Under the pieces are notes generated by a model. That model was not told the DNA's origin. It was given only the letters and a program-made list of their open reading frames with translations, and made no database searches. From the NCBI RefSeq assembly GCF_004154955.1, contig NZ_CP011524.1, forward strand, positions 2,852,001 to 2,916,000: DNA of 64,000 nucleotides, written 5' to 3'. The stretch is from Intestinimonas butyriciproducens (GTDB lineage: Bacteria > Bacillota > Clostridia > Oscillospirales > Oscillospiraceae). The translations under genes and the position numbers were made by a program. Positions within the stretch are counted from its first letter, which is position 1; each line of letters starts with the position of its first letter. Below are positions 56,362 to 63,210 of this stretch, piece after piece.

Positions 56362-57740
56362 TTCGTGAATACCGCACCATTCAGGAGGTCAACGGACCCC
56401 TGATGCTGGTCAAGCAGGTCCAGGGCGTCGCCTACGACGAGCTGGGCGAGATCGAGCTGCCCGACGGCTCCGTCCGCCGCTGCCAGGTGCTGGAGGTCAA
56501 CGGCGATACCGCCGTGGTCCAGCTTTTCGAGCCCTCCGCCGGCATCAATCTGGCCGAGTCCAAGATCCGCTTCCTGGGCCATCCGCTGCAGCTCGGCGTA
56601 TCCGGCGACATGCTGGGCCGGGTCTTTAACGGCATGGGCCAGCCCATCGACGGCGGCCCCGCCATCCTGGCCGAGGAGTTCCGGGACATCAACGGCCTGC
56701 CCATGAACCCCGCCGCCCGGGACTACCCCAATGAGTTCATTCAGACGGGTATCTCCACCATCGACGGCCTGAACACCCTGGTCCGCGGCCAGAAGCTGCC
56801 CATCTTTTCCGGCTCCGGCCTGCCCCACGCCAATCTGGCCGCCCAGATCGCCCGCCAGGCCAAGGTGCTGGGGGACGACGCGGGCAATTTCGCCGTGGTC
56901 TTTGCCGCCATCGGCATCACCTTCGAGGAGGCCGACTTCTTTATCCAGGACTTCCGCCGCACCGGGGCCATCGACCGCACCGTGCTCTTCACCAACCTGG
57001 CCAACGACCCGGCCGTGGAGCGTATCGCTACCCCCCGCATGGCCCTGACCGCCGCCGAGTATCTGGCCTTTGAGAAGGGCATGCACGTGCTGGTCATCCT
57101 TACCGACATCACCAACTATGCCGAGGCCCTCCGGGAGGTGTCCGCGGCCAAGAAGGAGGTCCCGGGCCGCCGCGGCTATCCCGGCTACCTCTATACCAAC
57201 CTGGCCACCATCTACGAGCGGGCCGGTCGTCAGTTGGGCAAGCCCGGCTCCATCACCCTCATCCCCATCCTCACCATGCCCGAGGACGACAAGACCCACC
57301 CCATCCCCGACCTCACCGGCTATATCACCGAGGGCCAGATCATCCTCTCCCGCGAGCTCTACCGCAAGGGCATCAATCCCCCTGTGGACGTGCTGCCCTC
57401 CCTGTCCCGTCTGAAGGACAAGGGCATCGGCGTGGGGCGGACCCGCGAGGACCACGCCGGGACCATGAACCAGCTCTTCGCCGCCTATGCCACCGGCAAA
57501 GAGAACAAGGAGCTGATGTCCATCCTGGGCGAGGCGGCTCTCTCCCCCACCGATCTCCTGTACGCCAAGTTCGCCGATGAGTTCGAAAAGCGGTATGTGA
57601 ACCAGGGCACCGACGAGAACCGCTCCATCACCGAGACCCTGGACCTGGGCTGGGACCTTCTGTCCATCCTGCCCGCCTCCGAGCTCAAGCGGATCAAGCC
57701 GGAGTTCATTGAAAAGTACCTCCCGAAAAAGGAGGGATAA
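56358..57740 (+). CDS. ntpB: V-type ATPase subunit B
   Basis: A 460-residue non-catalytic partner. [20 protein letters not shown] starts it. The P-loop position is degenerate ([20 protein letters not shown]), as expected for [21 protein letters not shown] and [20 protein letters not shown] follow, then the signature [12 protein letters not shown]. Overlaps ntpA by four bases. Confidence 0.98.
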   Translation: MIREYRTIQEVNGPLMLVKQVQGVAYDELGEIELPDGSVRRCQVLEVNGDTAVVQLFEPSAGINLAESKIRFLGHPLQLGVSGDMLGRVFNGMGQPIDGGPAILAEEFRDINGLPMNPAARDYPNEFIQTGISTIDGLNTLVRGQKLPIFSGSGLPHANLAAQIARQAKVLGDDAGNFAVVFAAIGITFEEADFFIQDFRRTGAIDRTVLFTNLANDPAVERIATPRMALTAAEYLAFEKGMHVLVILTDITNYAEALREVSAAKKEVPGRRGYPGYLYTNLATIYERAGRQLGKPGSITLIPILTMPEDDKTHPIPDLTGYITEGQIILSRELYRKGINPPVDVLPSLSRLKDKGIGVGRTREDHAGTMNQLFAAYATGKENKELMSILGEAALSPTDLLYAKFADEFEKRYVNQGTDENRSITETLDLGWDLLSILPASELKRIKPEFIEKYLPKKEG

Positions 57741-57743
57741 CGC

Positions 57744-58457
57744 ATGCCTGCGACCACTGTGAATCCCACCCGAATGGAGCTCACCCGCCTCAAGGGGCGG
57801 CTGAAGACGGCCCGCCGGGGCCACAAGCTCCTGAAGGATAAGCGGGACGAGCTGATGAAGCAGTTTCTGGATGTGGTCCGGGAAAACCGCGCCCTCCGGA
57901 GGCGGGTGGAGGAGGCCCTGATGCAGGCCCACGGCTCCTTTACCGTGGCCTCGGCCCTGATGTCCACCGAGATGCTGGAGCAGTCCCTCATGTACCCCAA
58001 GCAGTCTGTGGAGCTGACCATGGACTTCCAGAACGTCATGTCGGTCAACGTGCCGGAGTACCACTTCAAGACCAAGAACGCCGAGGCGGGGGACGTGTAC
58101 CCCTACGGCTTTGCCGCCACCTCCGGCGCTCTGGACGACGCGGTGGACGCCCTCTCGGGCGTGTTCCAGGATATGCTGCGCCTGGCTGAGATGGAAAAGA
58201 CCTCCCAGCTCCTGGCAGAGGAGATCGAAAAGACCCGCCGCCGGGTCAACGCCCTGGAATACGTCAAGATCCCCCAGATGGAAGAGAGCATCAAATATAT
58301 CTCCATGAAGCTGGATGAAAATGAGCGCGCCTCTACCATCCGCCTCATGAAGGTCAAGGATATGCTCCTCAAAGACGCCATCGAGGAGAAGAGAGCCGAA
58401 GACGCCAGGGCCATCAGGACCTTCGGCGGCTCAGGCGAAGGTCCCCAGGAGATATAA
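57744..58457 (+). CDS. ntpD: V-type ATPase subunit D (central stalk)
   Basis: A 237-residue antiparallel coiled-coil rotor subunit. VNPTRMELTRLKGRLKTARR and GHKLLKDKRDELMKQFLDVV are the conserved N-terminal helix; RRRVNALEYVKIPQMEESIK near 170 is the returning helix. Last gene of the operon, three bases after ntpB, followed by a terminator that is shared with the convergent RHH gene. Confidence 0.97.
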   Translation: MPATTVNPTRMELTRLKGRLKTARRGHKLLKDKRDELMKQFLDVVRENRALRRRVEEALMQAHGSFTVASALMSTEMLEQSLMYPKQSVELTMDFQNVMSVNVPEYHFKTKNAEAGDVYPYGFAATSGALDDAVDALSGVFQDMLRLAEMEKTSQLLAEEIEKTRRRVNALEYVKIPQMEESIKYISMKLDENERASTIRLMKVKDMLLKDAIEEKRAEDARAIRTFGGSGEGPQEI

Positions 58458-58475
58458 TGATAGAACACGCCAAAA

Positions 58476-58516
58476 GAGGAGGGCGCTCAATAGAGCGCCC
58501 TCCTCTTCTCATATTT
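58476..58516. terminator. Bidirectional terminator, V-ATPase operon / RHH gene
   Basis: GAGGAGGGCGCTC (58476-58488) pairs exactly with GAGCGCCCTCCTC (58493-58505) around AATA. The plus strand continues TTCTCATATTTTTT and the minus strand TTTTGG, so it may stop both transcripts. The right arm lies within the coding sequence of the RHH gene and encodes its last residues. Confidence 0.82.
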
Positions 58517-58660
58517 TTTGAGCAGGTCCTCAATGGCCTCATCCAGGAGCCGGGATTTGGGGACCCGCGTCTCAGCAGAGAGCTGGTTAAATTGTGGAAC
58601 CAGTTCATTTTTCAAGGATGAGATAAACTTCGTCCGATTTACCAGTTGTGCTTCACCCAT
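58487..58660 (-). CDS. Small ribbon-helix-helix DNA-binding protein
   Basis: A 57-residue protein too short for most gene finders: MGEAQLVNRTKFISSLKNEL, VPQFNQLSAETRVPKSRLLD, EAIEDLLKKYEKRRALY. The beta strand (LVNRTKFISSL) and two helices with TRVPKSRLLDEAIEDLL are the RHH/CopG pattern, so it should bind DNA as a dimer. Two ATGs (58663 and 58660) are adjacent; the second has GGGGGG seven bases upstream and is chosen. Its stop lies in the loop of the shared terminator. A 15-bp inverted repeat surrounds its promoter and suggests self-regulation. Confidence 0.85.
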   Translation of the reverse strand: MGEAQLVNRTKFISSLKNELVPQFNQLSAETRVPKSRLLDEAIEDLLKKYEKRRALY

Positions 58661-58673
58661 CATATTACCCCCC

Positions 58674-58739
58674 TATACACCATGTATGCACTATATCATA
58701 TGCAACTTTTTTCAACAAGTGGTACATACATGGTATATA
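58674..58739. promoter_or_regulatory. Inverted-repeat operator candidate around the divergent promoter
   Basis: TATACACCATGTATG (58674-58688) and CATACATGGTATATA (58725-58739) are inverted copies matching at 14 of 15 positions, with ACCATGTATG/CATACATGGT perfect. They flank the RHH promoter and the right arm covers TATACT (58736-58741), a possible -10 of the rightward gene. The RHH protein is the natural candidate to bind here. Confidence 0.65.
58690..58718 (-). promoter_or_regulatory. Promoter of the RHH gene
   Basis: Minus strand TTGTTG (58718-58713) and TATAGT (58695-58690) with a 17-base spacer and an extended TG before the -10. It lies between the two arms of the inverted repeat at 58674-58739. 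Confidence 0.65.
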
Positions 58740-58760
58740 CTAAGTACAGAGGTGATATAG

Positions 58761-58925
58761 ATGGAAAACACAAAAACCTGCGAGACCTGCAAACACTTTA
58801 TCCAACACTACTACAAGTTCGGACAGACCTTCCGCCCGCTGTCCGTGGGGCACTGCACGGACCCCCGCTGCCGGGACAAGAAGGTGGAGACCCCCGCCTG
58901 CCACCGCTATCTCCTGAAAAAGTGA
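58761..58925 (+). CDS. Small Cys-rich protein, possibly zinc-binding
   Basis: A 54-residue protein: MENTKTCETCKHFIQHYYKF, then GQTFRPLSVGHCTDPRCRDK and KVETPACHRYLLKK. Five Cys and four His, with CETCKH, HCTDPRC and ACH clusters, suggest a small zinc-ribbon-like fold. AGAGGTGAT eight bases before the ATG is a good ribosome site, and the end is followed by a strong terminator, so the gene looks real. It is divergent from the RHH gene and may share its operator. Function unknown. Confidence 0.75.
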   Translation: MENTKTCETCKHFIQHYYKFGQTFRPLSVGHCTDPRCRDKKVETPACHRYLLKK

Positions 58926-58937
58926 GGCCCCAAAACT

Positions 58938-58971
58938 GTGCCCGCTGCAACCCTCGGGTTGCAGCGGGCAC
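58938..58971. terminator. Bidirectional terminator, Cys-rich / ferritin-like genes
   Basis: GTGCCCGCTGCAACC pairs with GGTTGCAGCGGGCAC (58938-58971). The minus strand continues AGTTTTGG and the plus strand GGCTTTACATTTTC. It sits between the two convergent stop codons. Confidence 0.85.
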
Positions 58972-58975
58972 GGCT

Positions 58976-59671
58976 TTACATTTTCTCCAGCATCCCACGC
59001 AGCATCCAGCCGTGGGCGTTTTCGTCCTCCGCCAGCTCCAGGTACAGCTCCCGCAGGCAGGGGTCCTCGGTCCGTCCGGCGGCGGCGCGGTACTCCGCCT
59101 CCCCCTTCTGTTCTCCCAAAAAGCGGCTGCGCAGGGTGCTCAGATAGGTCCCCTCCAGCCGCACAGGGGCCCGGTCCGCCGGCCAGTAGCGCACGCCTGA
59201 GATGAGAAAATAGGCCGCAGAGAGCCGCTTGGCGTGGCGCTTCTCATCCGCCGCCATGGAGGCGAAGGTCCGGGAGGCCTGCCCGGCGGTCCGCCGGGAC
59301 AGCGCGGTATAGGTCCTGTGGTCTCCCAGCTCATCCTCAATGAAGGCCTGGAGCTCCGCGCCGTGGACGGCGGAGGAGGGGCCCAGACAGCGGATATCGG
59401 CGGCCTCCGCCCGCCTGGGCTCCGGGGCGGGAGAGGGCTCCGGCTGGACCGGAGCCGGCATCGCCGGCACAGGGGCCGGCTCGGGAGCCGTGACCTGGGG
59501 CATATACCCCTGTATGTACTGGGGGGCGTGCGGCCATTCCGCCGCCGGAACGGGCTCGATGGGGCTCTCCGCCCCGCCCGAGCGCGTCACGCGCCCCCAC
59601 ACCCGCTCGAAGATCTCGCGGTCGCTGCCGCAGAGTCCCGGGCCCGGCTGTGGCATCTGATTCTGTTCCAT
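58976..59671 (-). CDS. Ferritin-like domain protein with Pro-rich N-terminus
   Basis: A 231-residue protein. Residues 1-100 are Pro/Ala/Glu-rich and low complexity (APEPAPVPAMPAPVQPEPSP). Residues 105-231 form a ferritin/rubrerythrin-like four-helix bundle: AFIEDELGDHRTYTALSRRT, SMAADEKRHAKRLSAAYFLI, GEQKGEAEYRAAAGRTEDPC and LAEDENAHGWMLRGMLEKM, with the E and E-x-x-H ligands of a di-iron site. No rubredoxin CxxC domain is present. AGGAGG nine bases before the ATG. A peroxide-, iron- or spore-coat-related role is possible; none can be fixed. Lies divergent to the suf genes. Confidence 0.8.
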   Translation of the reverse strand: MEQNQMPQPGPGLCGSDREIFERVWGRVTRSGGAESPIEPVPAAEWPHAPQYIQGYMPQVTAPEPAPVPAMPAPVQPEPSPAPEPRRAEAADIRCLGPSSAVHGAELQAFIEDELGDHRTYTALSRRTAGQASRTFASMAADEKRHAKRLSAAYFLISGVRYWPADRAPVRLEGTYLSTLRSRFLGEQKGEAEYRAAAGRTEDPCLRELYLELAEDENAHGWMLRGMLEKM

Positions 59672-59759
59672 ATGAAACTGCCTCCTATAAATCCAGTGAT
59701 TCAGTCCATACTATGCAGAAGCGGCCAAACCGGCACGGGCCGGGGAGGAAAAGAAATTC

Positions 59760-59788
59760 TTGTTAATCAATCGGAATTATGGTAGAAT
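59760..59788 (+). promoter_or_regulatory. Promoter of the sufCB-thioesterase genes
   Basis: TTGTTA (59760-59765) and TAGAAT (59783-59788) with a 17-base spacer and an extended TG. The leader to sufC is about 36 bases. No obvious IscR- or Fur-like palindrome is seen. Confidence 0.7.
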
Positions 59789-59830
59789 AAAAAGTCAAGA
59801 TGCGACATAGAAACAAAAGGAGTCCTTAAC

Positions 59831-60562
59831 ATGCTGGAAATCAGGCATTTATCCTATCAGGTGTCCGACGAATCCGGCGGGGAGCTCGGCATCCTCAACG
59901 ACGTCTCCCTTACCATCGCGGATCACAAATTCGTGGTCGTCACCGGCCCCAACGGCGGCGGCAAGACCACGCTGGCGAAGGCCATTATGGGGCTGGTGAA
60001 GCCCACCTCCGGCTCCATCCTCTGGAACGGCGAGGATATCACCGGCCTTTCCATCACCGACCGCGCCCGGAAGGGCATCAGCTACGGCTTCCAGCAGCCC
60101 CCCCGGTTCAAGGGCCTGCGGGTCCGGGATCTGCTGGAGCTCGCCTCCGGCCGCCAGGACCTCTCCCACGAGGAGGAGTGCCAGTACCTCACCCGGGTGG
60201 GCCTGTGCGCCAACGACTATATCGACCGCGAGGTGGACGCCTCCCTCTCCGGCGGCGAGGTCAAACGCATAGAGATCGCCACCATCCTGGCCCGGTCCGC
60301 GGGGCTGATGATCTTTGACGAGCCGGAGGCCGGCATCGACCTGTGGTCCTTCTCCCGTCTGACCGAGACCTTCCGCCAGCTCCATGACGAGAAGAGCGCC
60401 ACCCTGGTGGTCATCTCCCATCAGGAGCGCATCATCGATCTGGCCGACGAGATCGTGATGGTCTCCGGCGGCGTCATCACCCAGCATGGCCCCAAGGAGG
60501 AGATCTTTCCTCAGATCCTGGCCAACACCGTGTCCGGGTGCAGCTATATGAAGGAGGCGTAA
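59831..60562 (+). CDS. sufC: Fe-S cluster assembly ATPase SufC
   Basis: A 243-residue ABC-type ATPase that drives the SufB scaffold. Walker A GPNGGGKT is at residues 39-46, the Q-loop FQQPPRF near 87, the signature LSGGEVKRIEIATILARS near 139-156, Walker B GLMIFDEPEAGIDLWSFSRL with the SufC-type insert, and the H-loop VVISHQERI. Soluble, no membrane partner. AAAGGAG nine bases before the ATG. Four bases separate it from the SufB-like gene; no sufD, sufS or sufU follows. Confidence 0.95.
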   Translation: MLEIRHLSYQVSDESGGELGILNDVSLTIADHKFVVVTGPNGGGKTTLAKAIMGLVKPTSGSILWNGEDITGLSITDRARKGISYGFQQPPRFKGLRVRDLLELASGRQDLSHEEECQYLTRVGLCANDYIDREVDASLSGGEVKRIEIATILARSAGLMIFDEPEAGIDLWSFSRLTETFRQLHDEKSATLVVISHQERIIDLADEIVMVSGGVITQHGPKEEIFPQILANTVSGCSYMKEA

Positions 60563-60566
60563 CACC

Positions 60567-61484
60567 ATGGACAAATTAGAAGCCAAGCTCCTCAAGGAGA
60601 TCGCCGACCTGGACAGTCTCCCCGTGGGGGCCTATAACATCCGCAAAAACGGCGGCGCGGGCGGCCGGAACAACACCGCCCACATCGTGATCGACACCAA
60701 GACCGACAAGTCCGGCATCGACATCCACATCGCCCCCGGCACCAAGCATGAGTCGGTCCACATCCCCGTCATCATCACCGAGACCGGCCTCACGGAGCTG
60801 GTGTACAACGATTTCTATATCGGCGAGGACTGCGACGTGGACATCGTCGCCGGCTGCGGCATCCACAACGGCGGCTGCGATACCAGCCAGCACGACGGCG
60901 TGCACACCTTCCACGTGGGCAAAAACGCCAAGGTGCGCTATTATGAAAAGCACTACGGCGAGGGCGAGGGGACCGGCAAGCGCATCTTCAACCCCCAGAC
61001 CATCGCCTATCTGGAGGAGGGCGCCTCCATCCATATGGAGACCACGCAGATCCGGGGCGTGGACTCCACCAAGCGCTACACCAAGATCGTGGTGGGCCCC
61101 GGCGGCGAGGGGACCATCACTGAGAAGCTCCTCACCGACGGCGCGCAGGTGGCCGAGTCCGAGATGGACATCGTCCTGGCCGGTGATGGCGCCTCCGGTC
61201 GGGTCATCTCCCGCTCTGTGGCCCAGGACGAGTCCCAGCAGATCTTCTACCCCAGAATGATCGGCGAGGCCAAGTGCTTCGGCCATGTCCAGTGCGACTC
61301 CATCATCATGGGCAACGCCAAGATCAAGTCCATCCCCGCCATCACCGCCGAGTGTCCCGACGCCCAGCTCATCCACGAGGCCGCCATCGGCCGCATCGCG
61401 GGAGACCAGCTCATGAAGCTCATGACCCTGGGCCTTACCGAAGAGGAGGCCGAGGAGAGGATACTCAATGGCTTCCTGCAATAA
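60567..61484 (+). CDS. sufB: SufB/SufD-family protein, short form
   Basis: A 305-residue scaffold of the SufBD family, much shorter than classic SufB (about 470-490). A beta-helix core is evident: HIVIDTKTDKSGIDIHIAPG, DFYIGEDCDVDIVAGCGIHN, YEKHYGEGEGTGKRIFNPQT and FGHVQCDSIIMGNAKIKSIP near 250-270, followed by LIHEAAIGRIAGDQLMKLMT, which holds the conserved C and the H/E pair at the SufB-SufD interface. With sufC alone as partner it resembles the two-gene minimal SufCB system of anaerobes (called SMS in recent work). Its end overlaps the next gene by 17 bases. Confidence 0.92.
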   Translation: MDKLEAKLLKEIADLDSLPVGAYNIRKNGGAGGRNNTAHIVIDTKTDKSGIDIHIAPGTKHESVHIPVIITETGLTELVYNDFYIGEDCDVDIVAGCGIHNGGCDTSQHDGVHTFHVGKNAKVRYYEKHYGEGEGTGKRIFNPQTIAYLEEGASIHMETTQIRGVDSTKRYTKIVVGPGGEGTITEKLLTDGAQVAESEMDIVLAGDGASGRVISRSVAQDESQQIFYPRMIGEAKCFGHVQCDSIIMGNAKIKSIPAITAECPDAQLIHEAAIGRIAGDQLMKLMTLGLTEEEAEERILNGFLQ

Positions 61485-61890
61485 GAAAAACATTCTGGAC
61501 GCCCAGGCCATCGCCGAAAAGGACCCCTTCTCCACCCGCAACAACATTCGTGTTACCGCCGCCTATGCCGACGGCAGCGGCGAGGGCGAGCTGACGATCA
61601 CGCCGGAATGTCTCAACCCCAGGGGCGCGGTCCACGGCGGCTGCCTCGCCACGCTGGCCAACGCCGTCAGCGGCTGGGTGGCGGGTGCCGTGCAGCACTG
61701 CAACAGCGCCACCGCCAGCTATACCCTCAACTTTCTCCGTCCGGCCATGGGCACCAGCCGGAAAATCCGCTGCCGGGCCGCGCCGGTAAAACTGGGCCGG
61801 ACGCTGTGCGTCTATCACGTAGTTCTCCTGGACGACGCCGACACCGTGGTGGCCAGCGGAGACTTTACCTATTTTATGTCGGCCCTATAA
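61468..61890 (+). CDS. Hotdog-fold thioesterase, PaaI-like (first of a tandem pair)
   Basis: A 140-residue hotdog protein: PFSTRNNIRVTAAYADGSGE, GELTITPECLNPRGAVHGGC, LATLANAVSGWVAGAVQHCN and ASYTLNFLRPAMGTSRKIRC. GAVHGG marks the active-site turn, but the residue after LA that is normally the catalytic Asp is Asn (LAN), unlike the neighbour (LAD). Substrate would be an acyl-CoA thioester. AGGAGAGG before the ATG lies in the end of sufB; overlap 17 bases suggests coupled expression. It is about half identical to the next protein. Confidence 0.88.
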   Translation: MASCNKKNILDAQAIAEKDPFSTRNNIRVTAAYADGSGEGELTITPECLNPRGAVHGGCLATLANAVSGWVAGAVQHCNSATASYTLNFLRPAMGTSRKIRCRAAPVKLGRTLCVYHVVLLDDADTVVASGDFTYFMSAL

Positions 61891-61943
61891 GTCTTTGAAT
61901 CATGCCTGTCCCCATTCTCAGGGGGCCAGGGAAAGGATGCTCC

Positions 61944-62417
61944 ATGGATTCTTCCACGAAAAAAAAGCTTTTGGACGCCGAGGCCATCGCCCGGTACGAT
62001 CCCTTTTCTTCCCACAACAACATTCGGGTCACCGCCACCTACGAGGACGGCAGCGGCGAGGGCGAGCTGATCGTCACCCGCGAGAGCCTGAACCCCCACG
62101 GCATTGTCCACGGGGGCTGTCTGGCCGCCCTGGCCGACTCCGTGGGCGGCTGGACCGCCTCCTCCGCCCAGCACCGCACCTGCGTGACGGTGAACTATGC
62201 CTTCCACTTTCTCCGTCCGGCCATGGGCACCAATCAGAAGATCCGCTGCCGGGCCACACCGGAAAAAACGGGGCGTACGCTCAGCGTCTATCACGTATCC
62301 CTCACCGACGACGAGGGCCTGGAGGTGGCCACCGGGAACTTTACCTTCTTTATGATGGACAAGCGGCTCAACGGCACCACCCCGGAATGTCTGGAGCACA
62401 CCGCGGACGAGTCATAG
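61944..62417 (+). CDS. Hotdog-fold thioesterase, PaaI-like (second copy)
   Basis: A 157-residue hotdog thioesterase. YDPFSSHNNIRVTATYEDGS, GIVHGGCLAALADSVGGWTA (with the expected catalytic Asp) and HFLRPAMGTNQKIRCRATPE align closely with the preceding protein, so the two arose by tandem duplication. The C-terminus is about 15 residues longer (RLNGTTPECLEHTADES). The ATG at 61944 has AAAGGATG eight bases upstream; the open frame from 61902 is an extension. Substrate unknown. Confidence 0.9.
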   Translation: MDSSTKKKLLDAEAIARYDPFSSHNNIRVTATYEDGSGEGELIVTRESLNPHGIVHGGCLAALADSVGGWTASSAQHRTCVTVNYAFHFLRPAMGTNQKIRCRATPEKTGRTLSVYHVSLTDDEGLEVATGNFTFFMMDKRLNGTTPECLEHTADES

Positions 62418-62422
62418 AAAAC

Positions 62423-62467
62423 AAGGCCCGGAGCAATGGCTCCGGGCCTTGTCTATCCATCATTTTT
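62423..62467. terminator. Terminator after the thioesterase pair
   Basis: CAAGGCCCGGAGC and GCTCCGGGCCTTG (62425-62454) pair around AATG, followed on the plus strand by TCTATCCATCATTTTTT. On the minus strand the bases beyond it are TTTTC, so it may also serve the small gene at 62468-62659. Confidence 0.85.
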
Positions 62468-62659
62468 TCACTCGTCCCAGTCGGCATAATCGTCGAACTC
62501 GGAGGGGTGGCAGCAGCACTCGCCCTTCTCGGAGAGCTTATCTTTCAGGCAGCACAGACTGCTGGTGATCTTGTCCCAGTAAGCCACGACACAGCACACC
62601 GCCGCGGCCAGCGCCAAGGACCAGCCGACGATCTTCAACACAAAACGGGCAACTTTCAT
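62468..62659 (-). CDS. Small membrane protein with Cys-rich tail
   Basis: A 63-residue protein: KVARFVLKIVGWSLALAAAV, then CCVVAYWDKITSSLCCLKDK and LSEKGECCCHPSEFDDYADW. One membrane helix spans about residues 6-27; the tail has CC, CCC and an acidic end. It resembles short hypothetical proteins seen in related Clostridia, function unknown. GGAGG nine bases before the ATG at 62659 supports this start over the ATG at 62677. Confidence 0.72.
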   Translation of the reverse strand: MKVARFVLKIVGWSLALAAAVCCVVAYWDKITSSLCCLKDKLSEKGECCCHPSEFDDYADWDE

Positions 62660-62694
62660 CCCAAATACGCCTCCCATTGTTCAGAGATATTCAT

Positions 62695-62723
62695 AGTGTA
62701 CACGATTTCTGTGCAAATTACAA
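62695..62723 (-). promoter_or_regulatory. Weak candidate promoter of the small membrane protein gene
   Basis: Minus strand TTGTAA (62723-62718) and TACACT (62700-62695) 17 bases apart, each four of six to consensus. The surrounding 62690-62815 is AT-rich and must also hold the rightward promoter for the Asp23 gene; TATACT near 62797 is a possible -10 for it. Confidence 0.4.
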
Positions 62724-62821
62724 TCACCCCTTATAACTTTTTCCCTTGTATTTAAGGCCAAAATAGAATACAATATATAAAATCCAAAATAGGTATACTC
62801 TGTCCTGTAAGGAGGTTCCAT

Positions 62822-63172
62822 ATGAGACTGGAAACAGAGCGGGGCGCCATCTCCATCAGCCCTGACGTCTTCACCAACATCACCGGCGCCGCGGCCACCA
62901 ACTGCTACGGCGTCAAGGGTATGGCTGTGCGCTCCACCACCGACGGCCTGGTCCATCTCCTGCGCCGGGAATCCATGGCCAAGGGCGTCAAAGTCCGCTT
63001 CAACGACGACGCCACCGTCTCCATCGAGCTCCACATCATTGTGGACAACGGCGTAAATCTCACCGCCGTCAGCCGCTCCATCATGAGTGAGGTGCGCTAT
63101 ATCGTCGAGCGCATCACCGGCGTGAAGGTAAAAAATGTGGACGTCTGCGTAGACTCCATGGTCATCGGCTGA
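62822..63172 (+). CDS. Asp23/Gls24 family envelope protein
   Basis: A 116-residue Asp23 (DUF322) protein, YloU-like. ISPDVFTNITGAAATNCYGV is the conserved N-terminal segment, and SIELHIIVDNGVNLTAVSRS leads to VRYIVERITGVKVKNVDVCV. It lacks a membrane segment; relatives sit at the membrane via partners and link to envelope stress. TAAGGAGG before the ATG. In Bacillota it usually precedes the DAK2/FakA gene, as here. Confidence 0.93.
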   Translation: MRLETERGAISISPDVFTNITGAAATNCYGVKGMAVRSTTDGLVHLLRRESMAKGVKVRFNDDATVSIELHIIVDNGVNLTAVSRSIMSEVRYIVERITGVKVKNVDVCVDSMVIG

Positions 63173-63210
63173 TCGCCCAGCCCAAACCGTCATAGAAAGG
63201 AACATTCGAC

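Noticed and set aside
58414-58608. 64-codon minus-strand frame overlapping ntpD
   Set aside because: It is out of frame with the RHH gene in the same place, which has the family pattern and a ribosome site.
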